64,000 nt of DNA from CAYUQT01 sp964446835. Its GTDB lineage: Bacteria; Planctomycetota; Phycisphaerae; UBA1845; JAFGLZ01. Numbering within the stretch: position 1 is the stretch's first letter; every line of letters starts with the position of its first letter. A program made the translations under genes and the position numbers. Location: contig CAYUQT010000011.1 in assembly GCA_964446835.1 (NCBI GenBank), positions 62,001 through 126,000 on the forward strand, in the 5' to 3' direction. The notes beneath the pieces were generated by a model. That model saw only the letters and a program-made list of their open reading frames with translations, ran no database searches and was not told the DNA's origin. Of this stretch, positions 35,337 through 45,383 are shown in pieces.

Positions 35337-38318
35337 TCACTTCGATGGTGCGGCCTCGAAGAGCCACTCGACCGTAACCACATTCTCCCGGCCGGCCTTC
35401 AGATCGACCGCCCCTCCATTGAGCATGGCGATGAAGAGCACCATCTCGTCGCCTTTTGTGTCGAGAAGAAAGACATTCTGCGGGTGAGTTGTCGCGCCGT
35501 CAGGCAATCGAACGGTCAACAGGCCGGCTACTGTCGACAGGGTGAGGGACCATGTGCGGATCTCCGGACCGAGCCCGGCCGACTCGAACACGCGCTGCCC
35601 GGGCCGATCATTCGGACGGCCGCGGACGGTCCCCTTCGGTGTGATGGCCGACCACGATGTGACACCCGGAATCCTCCAGCAGAACGCGTAGAACGCCTGT
35701 GTGGCCGGGCGATCGGTTCGTGAAGTCAACCCGATCGTCATTTGAACCGCGGGCGACGCATTCAGACCGTACGTCAGGCGATAATCGCACGGCGGCCGGC
35801 ACGGGAACCCTCGCTGAATGGAGTTCCAGGAGCTGCCCATCAGTCGGCCCCGAAAGGTGACCTCGGCGCCTGCCTGCCGGCGTTGGACGGAGAGCCTGGG
35901 CCGAGGTTCCTCGCGCGTACCGGCGTAATGGCCCTTGGGATACAGCCCCCAATCGCTGTAGAGCTCTGAGGCGATGGCAGCCGTGCCCGACGAGCCGAGC
36001 CGCTTGTCGCCGATCGAAAGCGAGGCGATCGTCCCGCCGTGCCGGCGGGCGAGTTGCAGGCGATAGTGCGTATTGGTAACCGTCACGTAGAATGGGTCCA
36101 CATCGAGGCCTTGGCCGACCCCGACCGGTTGAGTCGTCGCTTCGAGCAGGGTGTCTTCCAGCGGAGGCGCCTCGACCACCGCTTGGGATGTGGCGCCGGA
36201 GCACAGCGTATCGTCCCGGCTCGCCCGAAGGGCTACGATCGCGGCGCGGTAGGGATCGATCGCTATCGTCGATCGGCTGCCATTGCCGGCGATCACCTGG
36301 CCGGTTTCAACCCGATGGGCCACGGGCAGGCGGGCGGCAAGGTCGTCGGGCCAACGCAACTGGGTTTCGACCCGCCGTCCGGTGAGGTTGACCGCCACAA
36401 CCGATGCACGGGTATCGGTTTGCCGAAGGAAGGCGAAAACGCCCGGATCGGAGGCCTCGACCGTCGTGTAGTCTGCCGAACCGGCATGCAGTTCGGGCAG
36501 GGTATTGCGAAGCCTCAGCCACTGGCTCAGTAGCCGCGTGCAGCCCTTCTCCTGATCCTGATAGACCATAGGCGTGCCCCGCGTGAAGATCGCCAGGGCC
36601 ATCAGGGCCTGAGCGGGACCCGCCCCGAAGAACTCGGCCGAGCGCACGGTGTCATGATTCTCGACACAACGTACCAACCGCCGAGGTCCCCAGCCCGGAC
36701 ACGTCGCCTCGGAGAGGCCGAGCCAACGGCGCATCTTTGGGATCCACTCTTCCACCGTGGTGCCGCAGGTCAACTCGCGGCATGCCAGGTAGAAGGCATA
36801 GTCGTAGAGCAGATCGGCGGATCGGAAGAAGACCGGCCCCCCTGTCTCCGAGAAGATCGCGGCATCGGGCTTGACTGTTCGAATGCGATTGCGAACCGCC
36901 CGCGTCAGCATGACACCGCCGAACGGAGCATGGGCACTGGGCCGATAGGGAGCGGTCGGCGACCAGTTCAGACCACTGCTGCCGCCACCGCAATCATGGC
37001 GAAATCCATCGACGCCGAATCGCTGGACCCAATAGGCCGCCACATCGGACATGTACTTCTGCCATGCCGGATGGGCATAGTCACCGGTCAGGCTGCCCCA
37101 GCTCATGCATGGTGTACCGTCGCGATTCCGGGCGAATGCCTCAAGCGGGGCCTGCCGGGCATCGGGGCTGTCCTTGGCGGGACCGTGGGAGACCAGGTCC
37201 AACCAGACCCGCAGACCGAGCGTATGGGCACGGTCGACATACGCCTTGAAATCCTCCGGAGTTCCCAATGCGGTAGCGAGGGCGCGGTGATCGGTGATGG
37301 TGTAGATACCGGGTGGTTCCGTATAGATGGGATTCAGCCAGATCGTGTTGACGCCCAGAGCGGCGAGGCGATCCAACTCCTTCGCATAGCTCCGGAAGTC
37401 GCCGCCGGCATTGAAGCTCACCTCGATCGGCCCCCGGGGGTAGCACGAGTAGATGACGCAGCGGTCGAGCCAGGCCGGCGAGTCTGACGGCGGACCGTTG
37501 CCGAGTGTCGCACTGAATTTCGAGAGGAGCCTGAGTCCGTTCGACCAGGGGCCCGCCGCAACCTGAATGTGCTGGGAGCCCACCTCCCAGGTCTGTCCTG
37601 GTTGGATGAGCCCCATCGTATTCAGATAGTGGCAGAGGTCCGCCGCCCCAGTGCGTTCCTCGATGCCAGCCACGGCGCCATCGAGCAACAGCTCGTGACC
37701 GACCAGCACCGATACCTTGGCCCTGGGAGTGTGGGCAATGAGTATGCCGGACTGGCCGGTGAGCCATCCGGACTCTGAGGTGCACCGACCCGGGGAGAGC
37801 CTGGCGAGGGGAATTTCCGTGGCCGGCCAGGGTGCGGGCAAGAGGAAGAACGCGGCCGGATCGCCGTCGAGCCGGAGGCTGGGGACCCGCAGGATGGCGT
37901 TGCTCACCTCGGCGGGCTTGGTGCCGTGGTAGGTCCAGGCGACGCGCCGAACGATGCGCCGACGGGCACCGTCGATCTGATACGTGCAACGGACCGACCA
38001 CGCCGGATAACGGATCGTCACGATGATCTCGTCCGTCGCGCCGTGCCGTTGATCGAAGGTTACCTGTCCGGTGAGGTCTGCCGACGGCATCTCTTTGCCG
38101 TCTACCCTCAAGGTCGCCGCGGCGACCGAGCCGGCGGAACCGGCCAGCAGCTCGATAGCGGGATTCTCCAGGCGGAGCCCTGTCCATTGCCCGGTCTGAT
38201 CGGAGAAACGCAGGGTCAGTTCGCCGGAACGGAACTCGGCGGCACCGGCCGATTCTCCCAGGAAGAACACCCAGACCCATGCCGCTCGATACACGAAACG
38301 AAGACGGTCTACTGACAT
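35337..38318 (-). CDS. Secreted GH13 alpha-amylase-family enzyme
   Basis: 993 residues from the ATG at 38318, which gives a signal peptide (RAAWVWVFFLGESAGAAEF). Residues about 25-290 are a beta-rich N-terminal region of unknown role. The GH13 barrel spans about 290-640, with nucleophile Asp 442 in GFRHDCGGG, acid/base Glu 491 in AIFSETGGP and transition-state Asp 556 in VENHDTV, all intact. The earlier region I sequence LGLRVWLDLVSHG replaces the usual DxVxNH, an atypical feature. The C-terminal 250 residues are further beta-sandwich domains. Acts on alpha-glucans or related oligosaccharides; exact specificity cannot be read. Confidence 0.85.
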   Translation of the reverse strand: MSVDRLRFVYRAAWVWVFFLGESAGAAEFRSGELTLRFSDQTGQWTGLRLENPAIELLAGSAGSVAAATLRVDGKEMPSADLTGQVTFDQRHGATDEIIVTIRYPAWSVRCTYQIDGARRRIVRRVAWTYHGTKPAEVSNAILRVPSLRLDGDPAAFFLLPAPWPATEIPLARLSPGRCTSESGWLTGQSGILIAHTPRAKVSVLVGHELLLDGAVAGIEERTGAADLCHYLNTMGLIQPGQTWEVGSQHIQVAAGPWSNGLRLLSKFSATLGNGPPSDSPAWLDRCVIYSCYPRGPIEVSFNAGGDFRSYAKELDRLAALGVNTIWLNPIYTEPPGIYTITDHRALATALGTPEDFKAYVDRAHTLGLRVWLDLVSHGPAKDSPDARQAPLEAFARNRDGTPCMSWGSLTGDYAHPAWQKYMSDVAAYWVQRFGVDGFRHDCGGGSSGLNWSPTAPYRPSAHAPFGGVMLTRAVRNRIRTVKPDAAIFSETGGPVFFRSADLLYDYAFYLACRELTCGTTVEEWIPKMRRWLGLSEATCPGWGPRRLVRCVENHDTVRSAEFFGAGPAQALMALAIFTRGTPMVYQDQEKGCTRLLSQWLRLRNTLPELHAGSADYTTVEASDPGVFAFLRQTDTRASVVAVNLTGRRVETQLRWPDDLAARLPVAHRVETGQVIAGNGSRSTIAIDPYRAAIVALRASRDDTLCSGATSQAVVEAPPLEDTLLEATTQPVGVGQGLDVDPFYVTVTNTHYRLQLARRHGGTIASLSIGDKRLGSSGTAAIASELYSDWGLYPKGHYAGTREEPRPRLSVQRRQAGAEVTFRGRLMGSSWNSIQRGFPCRPPCDYRLTYGLNASPAVQMTIGLTSRTDRPATQAFYAFCWRIPGVTSWSAITPKGTVRGRPNDRPGQRVFESAGLGPEIRTWSLTLSTVAGLLTVRLPDGATTHPQNVFLLDTKGDEMVLFIAMLNGGAVDLKAGRENVVTVEWLFEAAPSK

Positions 38319-38514
38319 GATGCCCAATTCCCAGAATAGACGAAGCCGTGACGCGAGTGGACGGTGGAGCTGAACCGGACCGGCAAGATTGAACGCGGCG
38401 AAGACGACGTACAGAACAGCACGAACCTTTGCCGGGCACAAATCGTCATCGCCGGTCCCCTCTGCCAAAGAAGCTTGGAGCAGGCGTCCCTCGGGTACAG
38501 TTCATTGTGTTGGC

Positions 38515-38940
38515 CTATGGATCTACGCGCCATCCCAGGCGTCTGAGAAGCTCACGAATCTTAACGATTCTCGTCCGATTCATTTGCAGTCTCTCACACG
38601 TTGCCCTGCCCTTCGGAGTCATTGGAACGATCCTGAGTCCGTCCGTAGACCACGAGAAATGCTCACTCCATGCGTCCTTTCGAGGATTGAACGGCGGAAC
38701 CTCTTGGCCGGTTTGCGGGTCTGTCGCATGAGTTTCGGCAGCCTTGGCCGCGTTGCATCTCGGGCACGCCCACGCAAGATTCTTATAGGTGGTTGAGCCC
38801 CCCTCACGCTCGGGAATGCAGTGATCACAATGGAAGGTGGCGACTTGCCACATTTCAGGGGTCTTGCAGTACTCGCACTGGCCGACCGCCCGCAGGCGAA
38901 CGCGATCGCGAAGGGTCTTGGGAATGTGGGCCTTTCCCAT
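38515..38940 (-). CDS. HNH endonuclease
   Basis: 141 residues. The nuclease core has Cys 22 and 25 (CEYC), Asp-His 39-40 (HCDHCIPE), Asn 54 in YKNLAWAC and Cys 59, 62 with Asn 63 (CPRCNAAKA), the layout of zinc-ribbon HNH enzymes. DPQTGQEVPPFNPRKDAWSEHF follows, a conserved stretch in a family of small standalone HNH proteins that is common in cyanobacteria and planctomycetes and usually preceded by a short partner gene, as here. DNA target and biological role are unknown; toxin-like, homing and repair roles are all possible. No strong ribosome site; it starts 20 bases after the partner's stop, consistent with coupled translation. Confidence 0.85.
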   Translation of the reverse strand: MGKAHIPKTLRDRVRLRAVGQCEYCKTPEMWQVATFHCDHCIPEREGGSTTYKNLAWACPRCNAAKAAETHATDPQTGQEVPPFNPRKDAWSEHFSWSTDGLRIVPMTPKGRATCERLQMNRTRIVKIRELLRRLGWRVDP

Positions 38941-38960
38941 AAACGCACCCGCTCAGCGAC

Positions 38961-39230
38961 CTACCCTCGCGATTTCGGCCGATGGGTGAGTTGCCAGATG
39001 GTCAGGTCATCCAGATAGTCCAGAGTCTCCTGCAACTCGCGATCTTCCGTCTGAGTAAGGACGCCTCGCTTCTTCTTGTCGATGAGCGAATCGATCTGTC
39101 TCTGCAGAAGAGAAGGTATCTTGGGAATGGCGAGTTGCCCCCCCGCGTTCGTTCGCCGCTTGGGCCCCTTGCCGGCGATTCCCATCCTTTTCACTTTGGC
39201 AGACCTTCTCGCTCGGGATGCGATGCTCAT
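38961..39230 (-). CDS. Small partner protein of the HNH endonuclease
   Basis: 89 residues from the ATG at 39230, with CGGAG 8 bases upstream; an earlier ATG at 39248 is possible. The N-terminal third is strongly basic (RARRSAKVKRMGIAGKGPKRR). The rest is helical, with LLQRQIDSLIDKKKRGVLTQTEDRELQETLDYLDDL, a pattern I associate with short proteins encoded immediately before this HNH type. I do not know a biochemical function. Arrangement and sizes resemble a two-gene toxin-antitoxin or nuclease-chaperone module, which is inference only. Confidence 0.65.
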   Translation of the reverse strand: MSIASRARRSAKVKRMGIAGKGPKRRTNAGGQLAIPKIPSLLQRQIDSLIDKKKRGVLTQTEDRELQETLDYLDDLTIWQLTHRPKSRG

Positions 39231-39349
39231 AGGCAATCTCCGGCCCATACGTCCGTGTCTATTCTATCCCATGTCCGCCTGTTTACCATGGGCTCTCATC
39301 GAAGCGTTCTTCGGATTCGCAGCAGAACAGGACACGTTCGTCAACTCTG

Positions 39350-41857
39350 TCATTTCGGCGGTTCGCTGAGGTACTCCATCTGATAGGCGTACTTCAGCGA
39401 CTCGCCGGTCTTCAGCTCCGCATCGGGCGTCCACACCTCCAGGTTGATCTGGGTCAGATCGGGGATCCACCGCAAACGCGGTTCGGCGTATTGGTCGGGC
39501 CGATAGATGAGGTGCATCCCGAACTTGGCTTCGTTGTTGAAGAACGCCAGGCCGCCGCCCTTGGCCGTCTTGAGGAGGTCCTTCTTCGGTCCGTCGTACT
39601 GATGCCAGCCTTCGTTGAAGGTCACCCAGGATCCGTCGCGATTGACATAGGCTGCCAGTATGCGACTGTCTCGAGTTCGCGTGGCCGCGTTGAACTCGGG
39701 ACGCGCCTTGATTTGAAGGCGTACCGGTGCCTGGGCGGTATTGGTCACCTGACTCTCGAAGAACACCTTCCCGGGCTCCGAGGCCGACAGGGAGATCCGC
39801 CGCTGCACCGTCACCCCATCCAGCAACTTGCCGGTCAGCTTCACCGACTGGCCATCCCGTTCCGCTGCGAAGGTAACCACCTTGCCACGGATGCTTTCGT
39901 TGACCCCCGTCTCGTCGATGGACCCCGGCCCCGCTCGCCATGTCTGCATGGCGCGGAGGAGATCGCGGCCTGTCGGCTTATGGATCATCTCGACGATTTT
40001 GCCGTTCTGCTCAGGCAGGACGGTCAGTCGCCAGACGTCGTTCTCGATCCGGAGTGCGGGGTAGCCCTTGGCCGCCCGTCGGATCTGTTCGAAGTAGGCC
40101 GCGGCCGTCATGGATTCAGCGGCCATCGTCATGCGATGCCGCGTGCAGAGGTCGATGTATCGCTCTGCCAGGTCGTCGCAGCCCGGAGGGAAGGACATTC
40201 GGCAGAGACCTTCCGAGTATTGCAGCGGTACGGCGACCTCGAGTGTGGCCCGGTAGGCAGCGATCGAGGCCTTCTCGACACGGGAGCGAACGGTATCGTC
40301 ATCCGCCAGCCCCATTGCCTCCTTGAAGTAGTACATGGCCTTCTTGCTGATCTCGGGTGTCAGACCCGCCTCGGCGGGCTTGGGGAAGCAGCCCGGATGG
40401 CAGCCTGAGGCCTCGGCGTTGTCGTGGATCATTTGCAAGTAGAGGATGATGGGGGCCGCCGCCTTTCCATAATGCAGGCGACAGAACTCCTCGGTGAGGG
40501 CCCAACTGTCCTGGCCGGGCTTCCACAGACATCGGGACATCACGTAGTTCCGCAGATCGCACATCTCGCCGGAGTGGCCGTTGCCGCTGGCCTGCATGAA
40601 GACGCCCTTGGCGTTGTTGTTGAGGAAGAACTGAACGTTTCGACCGATGCTTCGCAGGTTGGGGTGCGGCAGATCGTAATAGTCGAAGTTCGTGTTGTAG
40701 TTCCAGACCCAGATGTCGTTGCAGACGGCCTTCCAATCGCGCATGTCGCGGCAGAACTCCTGGTTCTTCTTGCAGTTGGGGTCGTCGATCGCATGGAGCG
40801 TGCAGCACTCGATGCTGCAAAGCTGGATCTGCACATTGGCCCGCGGCTTGACCGTCTTTGGGCATTTCCGCGTGTACCAATAGGCCAGCGTACCGATCTT
40901 CACCTTGGGGTACTTCTTCTCGACCCGCTCGGCCACCGCGTTGACGAAGGCCATGTGCGAGCCCATCGGCGTGCCCTCTCGCTGGTTGACCTCTTCGCAG
41001 CGTGGGCAGCGGCAGTAGGCGTCGTTGTCGTTCTGGCTGACGGCGATGTTGGGTCGATTGGGATTCTTGTCGAGATCGGTAATGACGGCCTCGGCGACAA
41101 TCTCCGCTACGTCCGGGTGCGTCACACAGAGTTCGGGGCCGCCGCCGCCCATCTCGAGCTTTCGCTGGCCGTCGACGAGGGCAAAGTACTCCGGATGCGT
41201 CTTGCCGTACTTGCTCACGGGGCATTGCGCATAGAGGGAATGCCCGATGAGCGACTGGCCGGTGATGCCGCCGAACTTGGCGTCGTTGGTTACCGTGTTG
41301 GTGCGAAGCCGTGCGGCAAAGGCGGGGTTCTCCGAAGTCTCGCCGTAGTAACTCCAGCGGAAGGAGAACGGTGGAATGCAGCTGTGGGTCTCGCATGGAA
41401 GTTTGGCTCGTGCGGCATCCGGGGGAACATACGTGTGATCGAAGGTCAGGAACTTCACGCCCGCATAGCGCTCGAAGAATTCGTAGACGCCGTAGAGCGT
41501 GCCCCGCGGGCGGCCGCCAGCGATCGCGACATTGTCCTTACTGATGCGGATCCGCAGGCCCTCTTCGCCCAGATCATCGACCTTGAACTCGACCGGGCTG
41601 GCGGCCATCGCCTTGCCCGACCCGATGAAGATGTTTCGAGCCGGTTCGCGCGGCTCGGAAACGATCGCGAGTCTGGTGCCCGTGGCCCGCTCATAGAGAC
41701 CCTGGAACTCCTGCGCCGCGTACTGTTCGCTGGGTATGGCATCGCCGGCAACGACGATGGACCAGTCTTTCATCGCACCCAGTTCCAGCGATTCGGAGGC
41801 CATTGCGAACGGACAGATCGCCAACACTATCACCCGTGAAACCCACGCTCTGGACAT
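39350..41857 (-). CDS. DUF4838 glycosidase-like secreted protein
   Basis: 835 residues from the ATG at 41857 (signal peptide VSRVIVLAICPFAMASE; AGGTGG upstream). Residues about 30-140 form the GH20b/GH67-type N-terminal domain (EQYAAQEFQGLYERATG, GGRPRGTLYGVYEFFERYAGVKFL). Residues about 150-560 form the DUF4838 barrel, with the characteristic NDAYCRCPRC (Cys 282, 284, 287). The C-terminal 240 residues are beta-sandwich domains. DUF4838 proteins sit in polysaccharide-utilisation regions and are thought to be glycosidases, but the activity is not firmly established. Divergently arranged with the propeller-glycosidase/sulfatase pair, so the 117-base gap probably contains both promoters. Confidence 0.87.
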   Translation of the reverse strand: MSRAWVSRVIVLAICPFAMASESLELGAMKDWSIVVAGDAIPSEQYAAQEFQGLYERATGTRLAIVSEPREPARNIFIGSGKAMAASPVEFKVDDLGEEGLRIRISKDNVAIAGGRPRGTLYGVYEFFERYAGVKFLTFDHTYVPPDAARAKLPCETHSCIPPFSFRWSYYGETSENPAFAARLRTNTVTNDAKFGGITGQSLIGHSLYAQCPVSKYGKTHPEYFALVDGQRKLEMGGGGPELCVTHPDVAEIVAEAVITDLDKNPNRPNIAVSQNDNDAYCRCPRCEEVNQREGTPMGSHMAFVNAVAERVEKKYPKVKIGTLAYWYTRKCPKTVKPRANVQIQLCSIECCTLHAIDDPNCKKNQEFCRDMRDWKAVCNDIWVWNYNTNFDYYDLPHPNLRSIGRNVQFFLNNNAKGVFMQASGNGHSGEMCDLRNYVMSRCLWKPGQDSWALTEEFCRLHYGKAAAPIILYLQMIHDNAEASGCHPGCFPKPAEAGLTPEISKKAMYYFKEAMGLADDDTVRSRVEKASIAAYRATLEVAVPLQYSEGLCRMSFPPGCDDLAERYIDLCTRHRMTMAAESMTAAAYFEQIRRAAKGYPALRIENDVWRLTVLPEQNGKIVEMIHKPTGRDLLRAMQTWRAGPGSIDETGVNESIRGKVVTFAAERDGQSVKLTGKLLDGVTVQRRISLSASEPGKVFFESQVTNTAQAPVRLQIKARPEFNAATRTRDSRILAAYVNRDGSWVTFNEGWHQYDGPKKDLLKTAKGGGLAFFNNEAKFGMHLIYRPDQYAEPRLRWIPDLTQINLEVWTPDAELKTGESLKYAYQMEYLSEPPK

Positions 41858-41974
41858 GCAACACCACCTGTCTGTTCTTTTGACATGACGGCAACCATCG
41901 TCTCTCGATATACTCCTGGTCACGTACCATGCCGGGTTTGAACAGACGTGTCAATGCACGATGGGCGGTGGATC

Positions 41975-43417
41975 ATGGAGAGCACAGAAACGCTGTGGCC
42001 CGGGGAAGCCGGGATTCTGTCGGCAGTGATGACGTGCGCCTTCCTCATCGTTTTGCCTGTCAGAGGTGCGGAGGCAGGCTCAACCAACATCGAGGACAAG
42101 CGAGAAAGCCTTCATACGCCAATCCCTGTCGGCATCGAGAGACAGCTCTTCCTCGACGATACCCCTATCGCATCGATGCAGGGAATCCGTCGGACGTTTC
42201 ACCCCGTAACCCAATACGCCGGAAACCCGATCATGATCCCTGAGAAGCCCTGGGAGACCCAGGCCAGGAGCATCCTGCCGCTGACGGTTCTGCGCGATCC
42301 GAACTCGGGCAGCTTGCGGCTGTGGTACTCGGCCTGGGGCAAGCAGATGGACAAACCGACCTACATGTGTGTTGCCGACTCGACGGACGGTATCCACTGG
42401 ACCCGACCCGACCTTGGTTTGATCGAGTTTCAAGGCTCGAAGCAGAATAACATCATCCGCGAGGGGCGGATGTTCCGGGTTCTATACGACCCGCGCGACA
42501 CCGATCCTTCGCGCCGCTACAAGGCGATCATTCGCGACGCCGGATTCCTCGCCGGCTTCTCACCCGACGGTCTGCGATGGAAGACGACCGTCCCCGTCCT
42601 GCAGAAGGCGTTTGATGCTACGAGCGTCCATTGGGATCCCATCGGCAGCAAGTGGATCGCCTCGTGCAAGATCATGCACGAGGGCAGGCGGGCGCGGGGA
42701 TATGCCGAGAGCAAGGATTTCACTCATTGGACCGATGTGGCATTCATGATGACCGTGGACGGGAGGGACGGACCGGCCGATCAGCTCTACAGCATGGCGA
42801 TCTCACGATACGAGAGCCTGTACGTCGGACTCCTGAAGATCTACCACACAGACACGGATCGATGCGATGTTCAGTTAACCTTCAGCCGAGATGCCAGGCA
42901 ATGGTCACGGCCGGAACGCAGGCCCTTCCTGCCCAATGCCGCCACCCGCGGGGAGTGGGACTACGGCAACATCGACCCGCCCGAACAGGGCATACGCGTG
43001 GGCGATGAGCTGTGGTTCTTCTACAGCGGCCGAAGCACGCTGCACAACCAGAAGCCGAACGACGGGGCCATGGGGCTGGCGAAGCTTCGGTTGGACGGTT
43101 TTGCCTCGCTGGACGCGGGGAATGTGCCGGGCCTCTTGGTCACGCGACCCCTGCTATTGAAGGGCAAATCGCTGTATGTGAACGCGGATGCAAAGGACGG
43201 TGAAGTCCGAGCGGAGGTCCTATCGGCCGCATCGGGGCACGCCCAAGGGAGTATCCCAGGTTTCGGCATGGATCAGTCCACCCCGCTGCGCCGAGACAGT
43301 GTCCGCCAGAAATTGACGTGGGGCGACTCACCTGGTTTGGGATCCCTTGTGGGCACGCCTATTCGCCTTTCGTTCCGAATCCGAAACGCGAGGCTGTTTA
43401 CCTTCTGGACGGAATGA
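41975..43417 (+). CDS. Five-bladed beta-propeller glycosidase-like protein (GH32/43/117 type)
   Basis: 480 residues from the ATG at 41975; a GTG at 41948 or an ATG at 42029 are alternatives and the signal region (VMTCAFLIVLPVRGAEA) is kept in all. The body shows repeated propeller-blade motifs: LRLWYSAWG, CVADSTDGIHWTRPDLG, RRYKAIIRDAGF, SPDGLRWK, GYAESKDFTHWTDV, VQLTFSRDARQWSRPE and LWFFYSGRS. This is typical of GH32/43-like proteins annotated widely in Planctomycetes. The catalytic acids cannot be assigned with certainty. The sulfatase starts 22 bases downstream, so the pair likely acts on one sulfated glycan. Confidence 0.78.
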   Translation: MESTETLWPGEAGILSAVMTCAFLIVLPVRGAEAGSTNIEDKRESLHTPIPVGIERQLFLDDTPIASMQGIRRTFHPVTQYAGNPIMIPEKPWETQARSILPLTVLRDPNSGSLRLWYSAWGKQMDKPTYMCVADSTDGIHWTRPDLGLIEFQGSKQNNIIREGRMFRVLYDPRDTDPSRRYKAIIRDAGFLAGFSPDGLRWKTTVPVLQKAFDATSVHWDPIGSKWIASCKIMHEGRRARGYAESKDFTHWTDVAFMMTVDGRDGPADQLYSMAISRYESLYVGLLKIYHTDTDRCDVQLTFSRDARQWSRPERRPFLPNAATRGEWDYGNIDPPEQGIRVGDELWFFYSGRSTLHNQKPNDGAMGLAKLRLDGFASLDAGNVPGLLVTRPLLLKGKSLYVNADAKDGEVRAEVLSAASGHAQGSIPGFGMDQSTPLRRDSVRQKLTWGDSPGLGSLVGTPIRLSFRIRNARLFTFWTE

Positions 43418-43439
43418 TCGGCCAAAGGAGTCTGGACAC

Positions 43440-45347
43440 ATGAGGACACTCTGTGGCAGGCGGTTTCCGGTGTGGGCGTATGCTGGGATGGTTGCGTGGA
43501 TTCTGCCGACGCCTGGGCGAGCATCCGAATCGCCGGCGCAGCGGCCGAATGTCGTCTTCATCCTGGCCGACGACCTGGGCTGGCGCGACCTCGGTTGCTA
43601 CGGCAGCACGTTTCACAAGACGCCCAATCTCGACACACTGGCCAGACGCGGGATGCGGTTCACCCAGGCCTACGCCGCGAACCCCCTATGCTCGCCCACG
43701 CGGGCCAGCATCATGACGGGACTCTGGCCCGCACGAATCGGCATTACGGCGCCCGTTTGTCACCTGAAAGAGGAGATCTTCGAGGAAAGGCTCCAGGAGA
43801 CAGGTCCGCCGACGGCCAAGGCCCTCGTGGCGCAAAGTGCCACACGTCTGAAGCAGGAGTACGTCACTCTGGCCGAGGCGTTGAAAGAGGCGGGCTATGC
43901 CACAGGCCATTTCGGCAAGTGGCACCTCGGCCACGAGCCCTATGACCCGTTGCACCAGGGTTTCGACGTGGATTTCCCCCACTACCCCGGCCCGTGCCCG
44001 CCCGGCACCTACATCGCCCCATGGCAGTTCCCGAACAACCAACCCAAGGGGCAGCCCGGCGAGCATATCGAGGACCGCGTCTCCGAGGAGGTCGTGAAGT
44101 TTATCCGAGACAACAAGGACCGCCCCTTTTTCGTCAATTACTGGTGCTTCTCGGTCCATGGGCCATGGATCGCCAAGAAGGAACTGGTGGAGAAATACCG
44201 CCGCCTGGCCGATCCCAATAGCCCGCAGCGCAACTCTGTCTACGCGGCGATGATCGAGAGTATGGACGATGGCGTCGGCCGCGTGATGAAGACCGTCGAT
44301 GAACTGGGCCTCGCCGACCGCACCATCATCGTCTTCTTCTCCGACAACGGCGGCGTCAATTGGCTCGATGACAGGATGCGAAAGCAGTTCGGAATGGATG
44401 TGCCTCCCACGAGCAACGTCCCGCTCCGAGGCGGCAAGGCGACGGTCTACGAGGGCGGAACGCGTGAGCCCTGCATCGTCGTCTGGCCAGGCGTCACCAA
44501 ACCCGGCTCGACAGGCGATGCCATCATCCAAAGCATCGATTTCCATCCAACGATTCTCGATATGCTGGGCCTGAAGCCTCGGTCCGACCGCGCCTTCGAC
44601 GGCATGAGCATCGTTCCGGCATTCAGAGGGCAACCGCTCAACCGTGATACCCTCTTCTGTCACTTCCCGCACCAGGGCTCGGACAGGCTCGGCCCGGCCA
44701 CGTGGGTCCGCAAGGGCGACTGGAAGCTGATCCGTCGCTACGCTGACAACGAGGATAGGACCGATCGACTCGAACTCTACAATGTGCGCGACGACCTGGG
44801 TGAGACGAAGGACCTGGCCGCCCAGATGCCCGAAAGGGTCCGCGAACTGAACGCCCTGATCGATGGATTCCTCAAGAGGACAAATGCGGTAGTTCCAAAA
44901 CCCAATCCGAACTACAGCCCCCAGACCGCCACACTGGCCAGGTTCGGCTGGACGCCGGGCAAGGACCTGCGCGTTTCGATCGTCGGCGGCGAGTTGGTGC
45001 TCGAGTCCACCGGCACGGACCCGATGATCATGACCCATGGGGCGGTGGACCTTGAGGGACCGCTCGTCTTTGAGATCCGGATGAAGTCCAAGAGCAATGG
45101 AGCGGCCCAGGTCTTCTGGTCGCCCGGCCCGAGGGCACCCTTCCAGCGTGGCCGGTCCGTGGTTTTCAAACCGGAGCACGACGGCGAATGGCACGAGTAT
45201 CAGGTCAACTTACCCATCAAGGGCCGCGTCAACTCGCTCCGACTTGACCCCAGCGCCTCGCCGGGCGAGATCCGCATTCAGTGGATTCGGCTGAAGGACA
45301 ATGCAGGCAAGGTCGCCAAGGAATGGCGCTTCGATCGCGTGCCCTGA
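43440..45347 (+). CDS. Secreted formylglycine-dependent sulfatase
   Basis: 635 residues from the ATG at 43440 (AAGGAG, 9-base spacing), with a signal peptide ending near PTPGRASE. The alkaline-phosphatase-fold core starts with metal-binding ILADDLGW (Asp 44, 45). The activation motif CSPTR at 84-88 puts Cys 84 as the residue converted to formylglycine. GHFGKWHLGH and FFSDNGGVNW supply further metal and sulfate ligands. After residue about 470 a beta-domain of roughly 150 residues follows. Cleaves sulfate esters from a polysaccharide. The maturation enzyme is not in the window. Forms a two-gene unit with the upstream propeller protein. Confidence 0.94.
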   Translation: MRTLCGRRFPVWAYAGMVAWILPTPGRASESPAQRPNVVFILADDLGWRDLGCYGSTFHKTPNLDTLARRGMRFTQAYAANPLCSPTRASIMTGLWPARIGITAPVCHLKEEIFEERLQETGPPTAKALVAQSATRLKQEYVTLAEALKEAGYATGHFGKWHLGHEPYDPLHQGFDVDFPHYPGPCPPGTYIAPWQFPNNQPKGQPGEHIEDRVSEEVVKFIRDNKDRPFFVNYWCFSVHGPWIAKKELVEKYRRLADPNSPQRNSVYAAMIESMDDGVGRVMKTVDELGLADRTIIVFFSDNGGVNWLDDRMRKQFGMDVPPTSNVPLRGGKATVYEGGTREPCIVVWPGVTKPGSTGDAIIQSIDFHPTILDMLGLKPRSDRAFDGMSIVPAFRGQPLNRDTLFCHFPHQGSDRLGPATWVRKGDWKLIRRYADNEDRTDRLELYNVRDDLGETKDLAAQMPERVRELNALIDGFLKRTNAVVPKPNPNYSPQTATLARFGWTPGKDLRVSIVGGELVLESTGTDPMIMTHGAVDLEGPLVFEIRMKSKSNGAAQVFWSPGPRAPFQRGRSVVFKPEHDGEWHEYQVNLPIKGRVNSLRLDPSASPGEIRIQWIRLKDNAGKVAKEWRFDRVP

Positions 45348-45383
45348 ACCAATACTCCTCTTCTGGACGCCCGGTGTTCGGCG

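Noticed and set aside
41880..41920. TTGACA and TATACT before the propeller glycosidase
   Set aside because: The hexamers are 23 bases apart, too far for a sigma-70-type promoter.
43686..45194. A 502-codon minus-strand open frame across the sulfatase gene
   Set aside because: Antisense to a sulfatase with a complete CSPTR activation motif and ribosome site.
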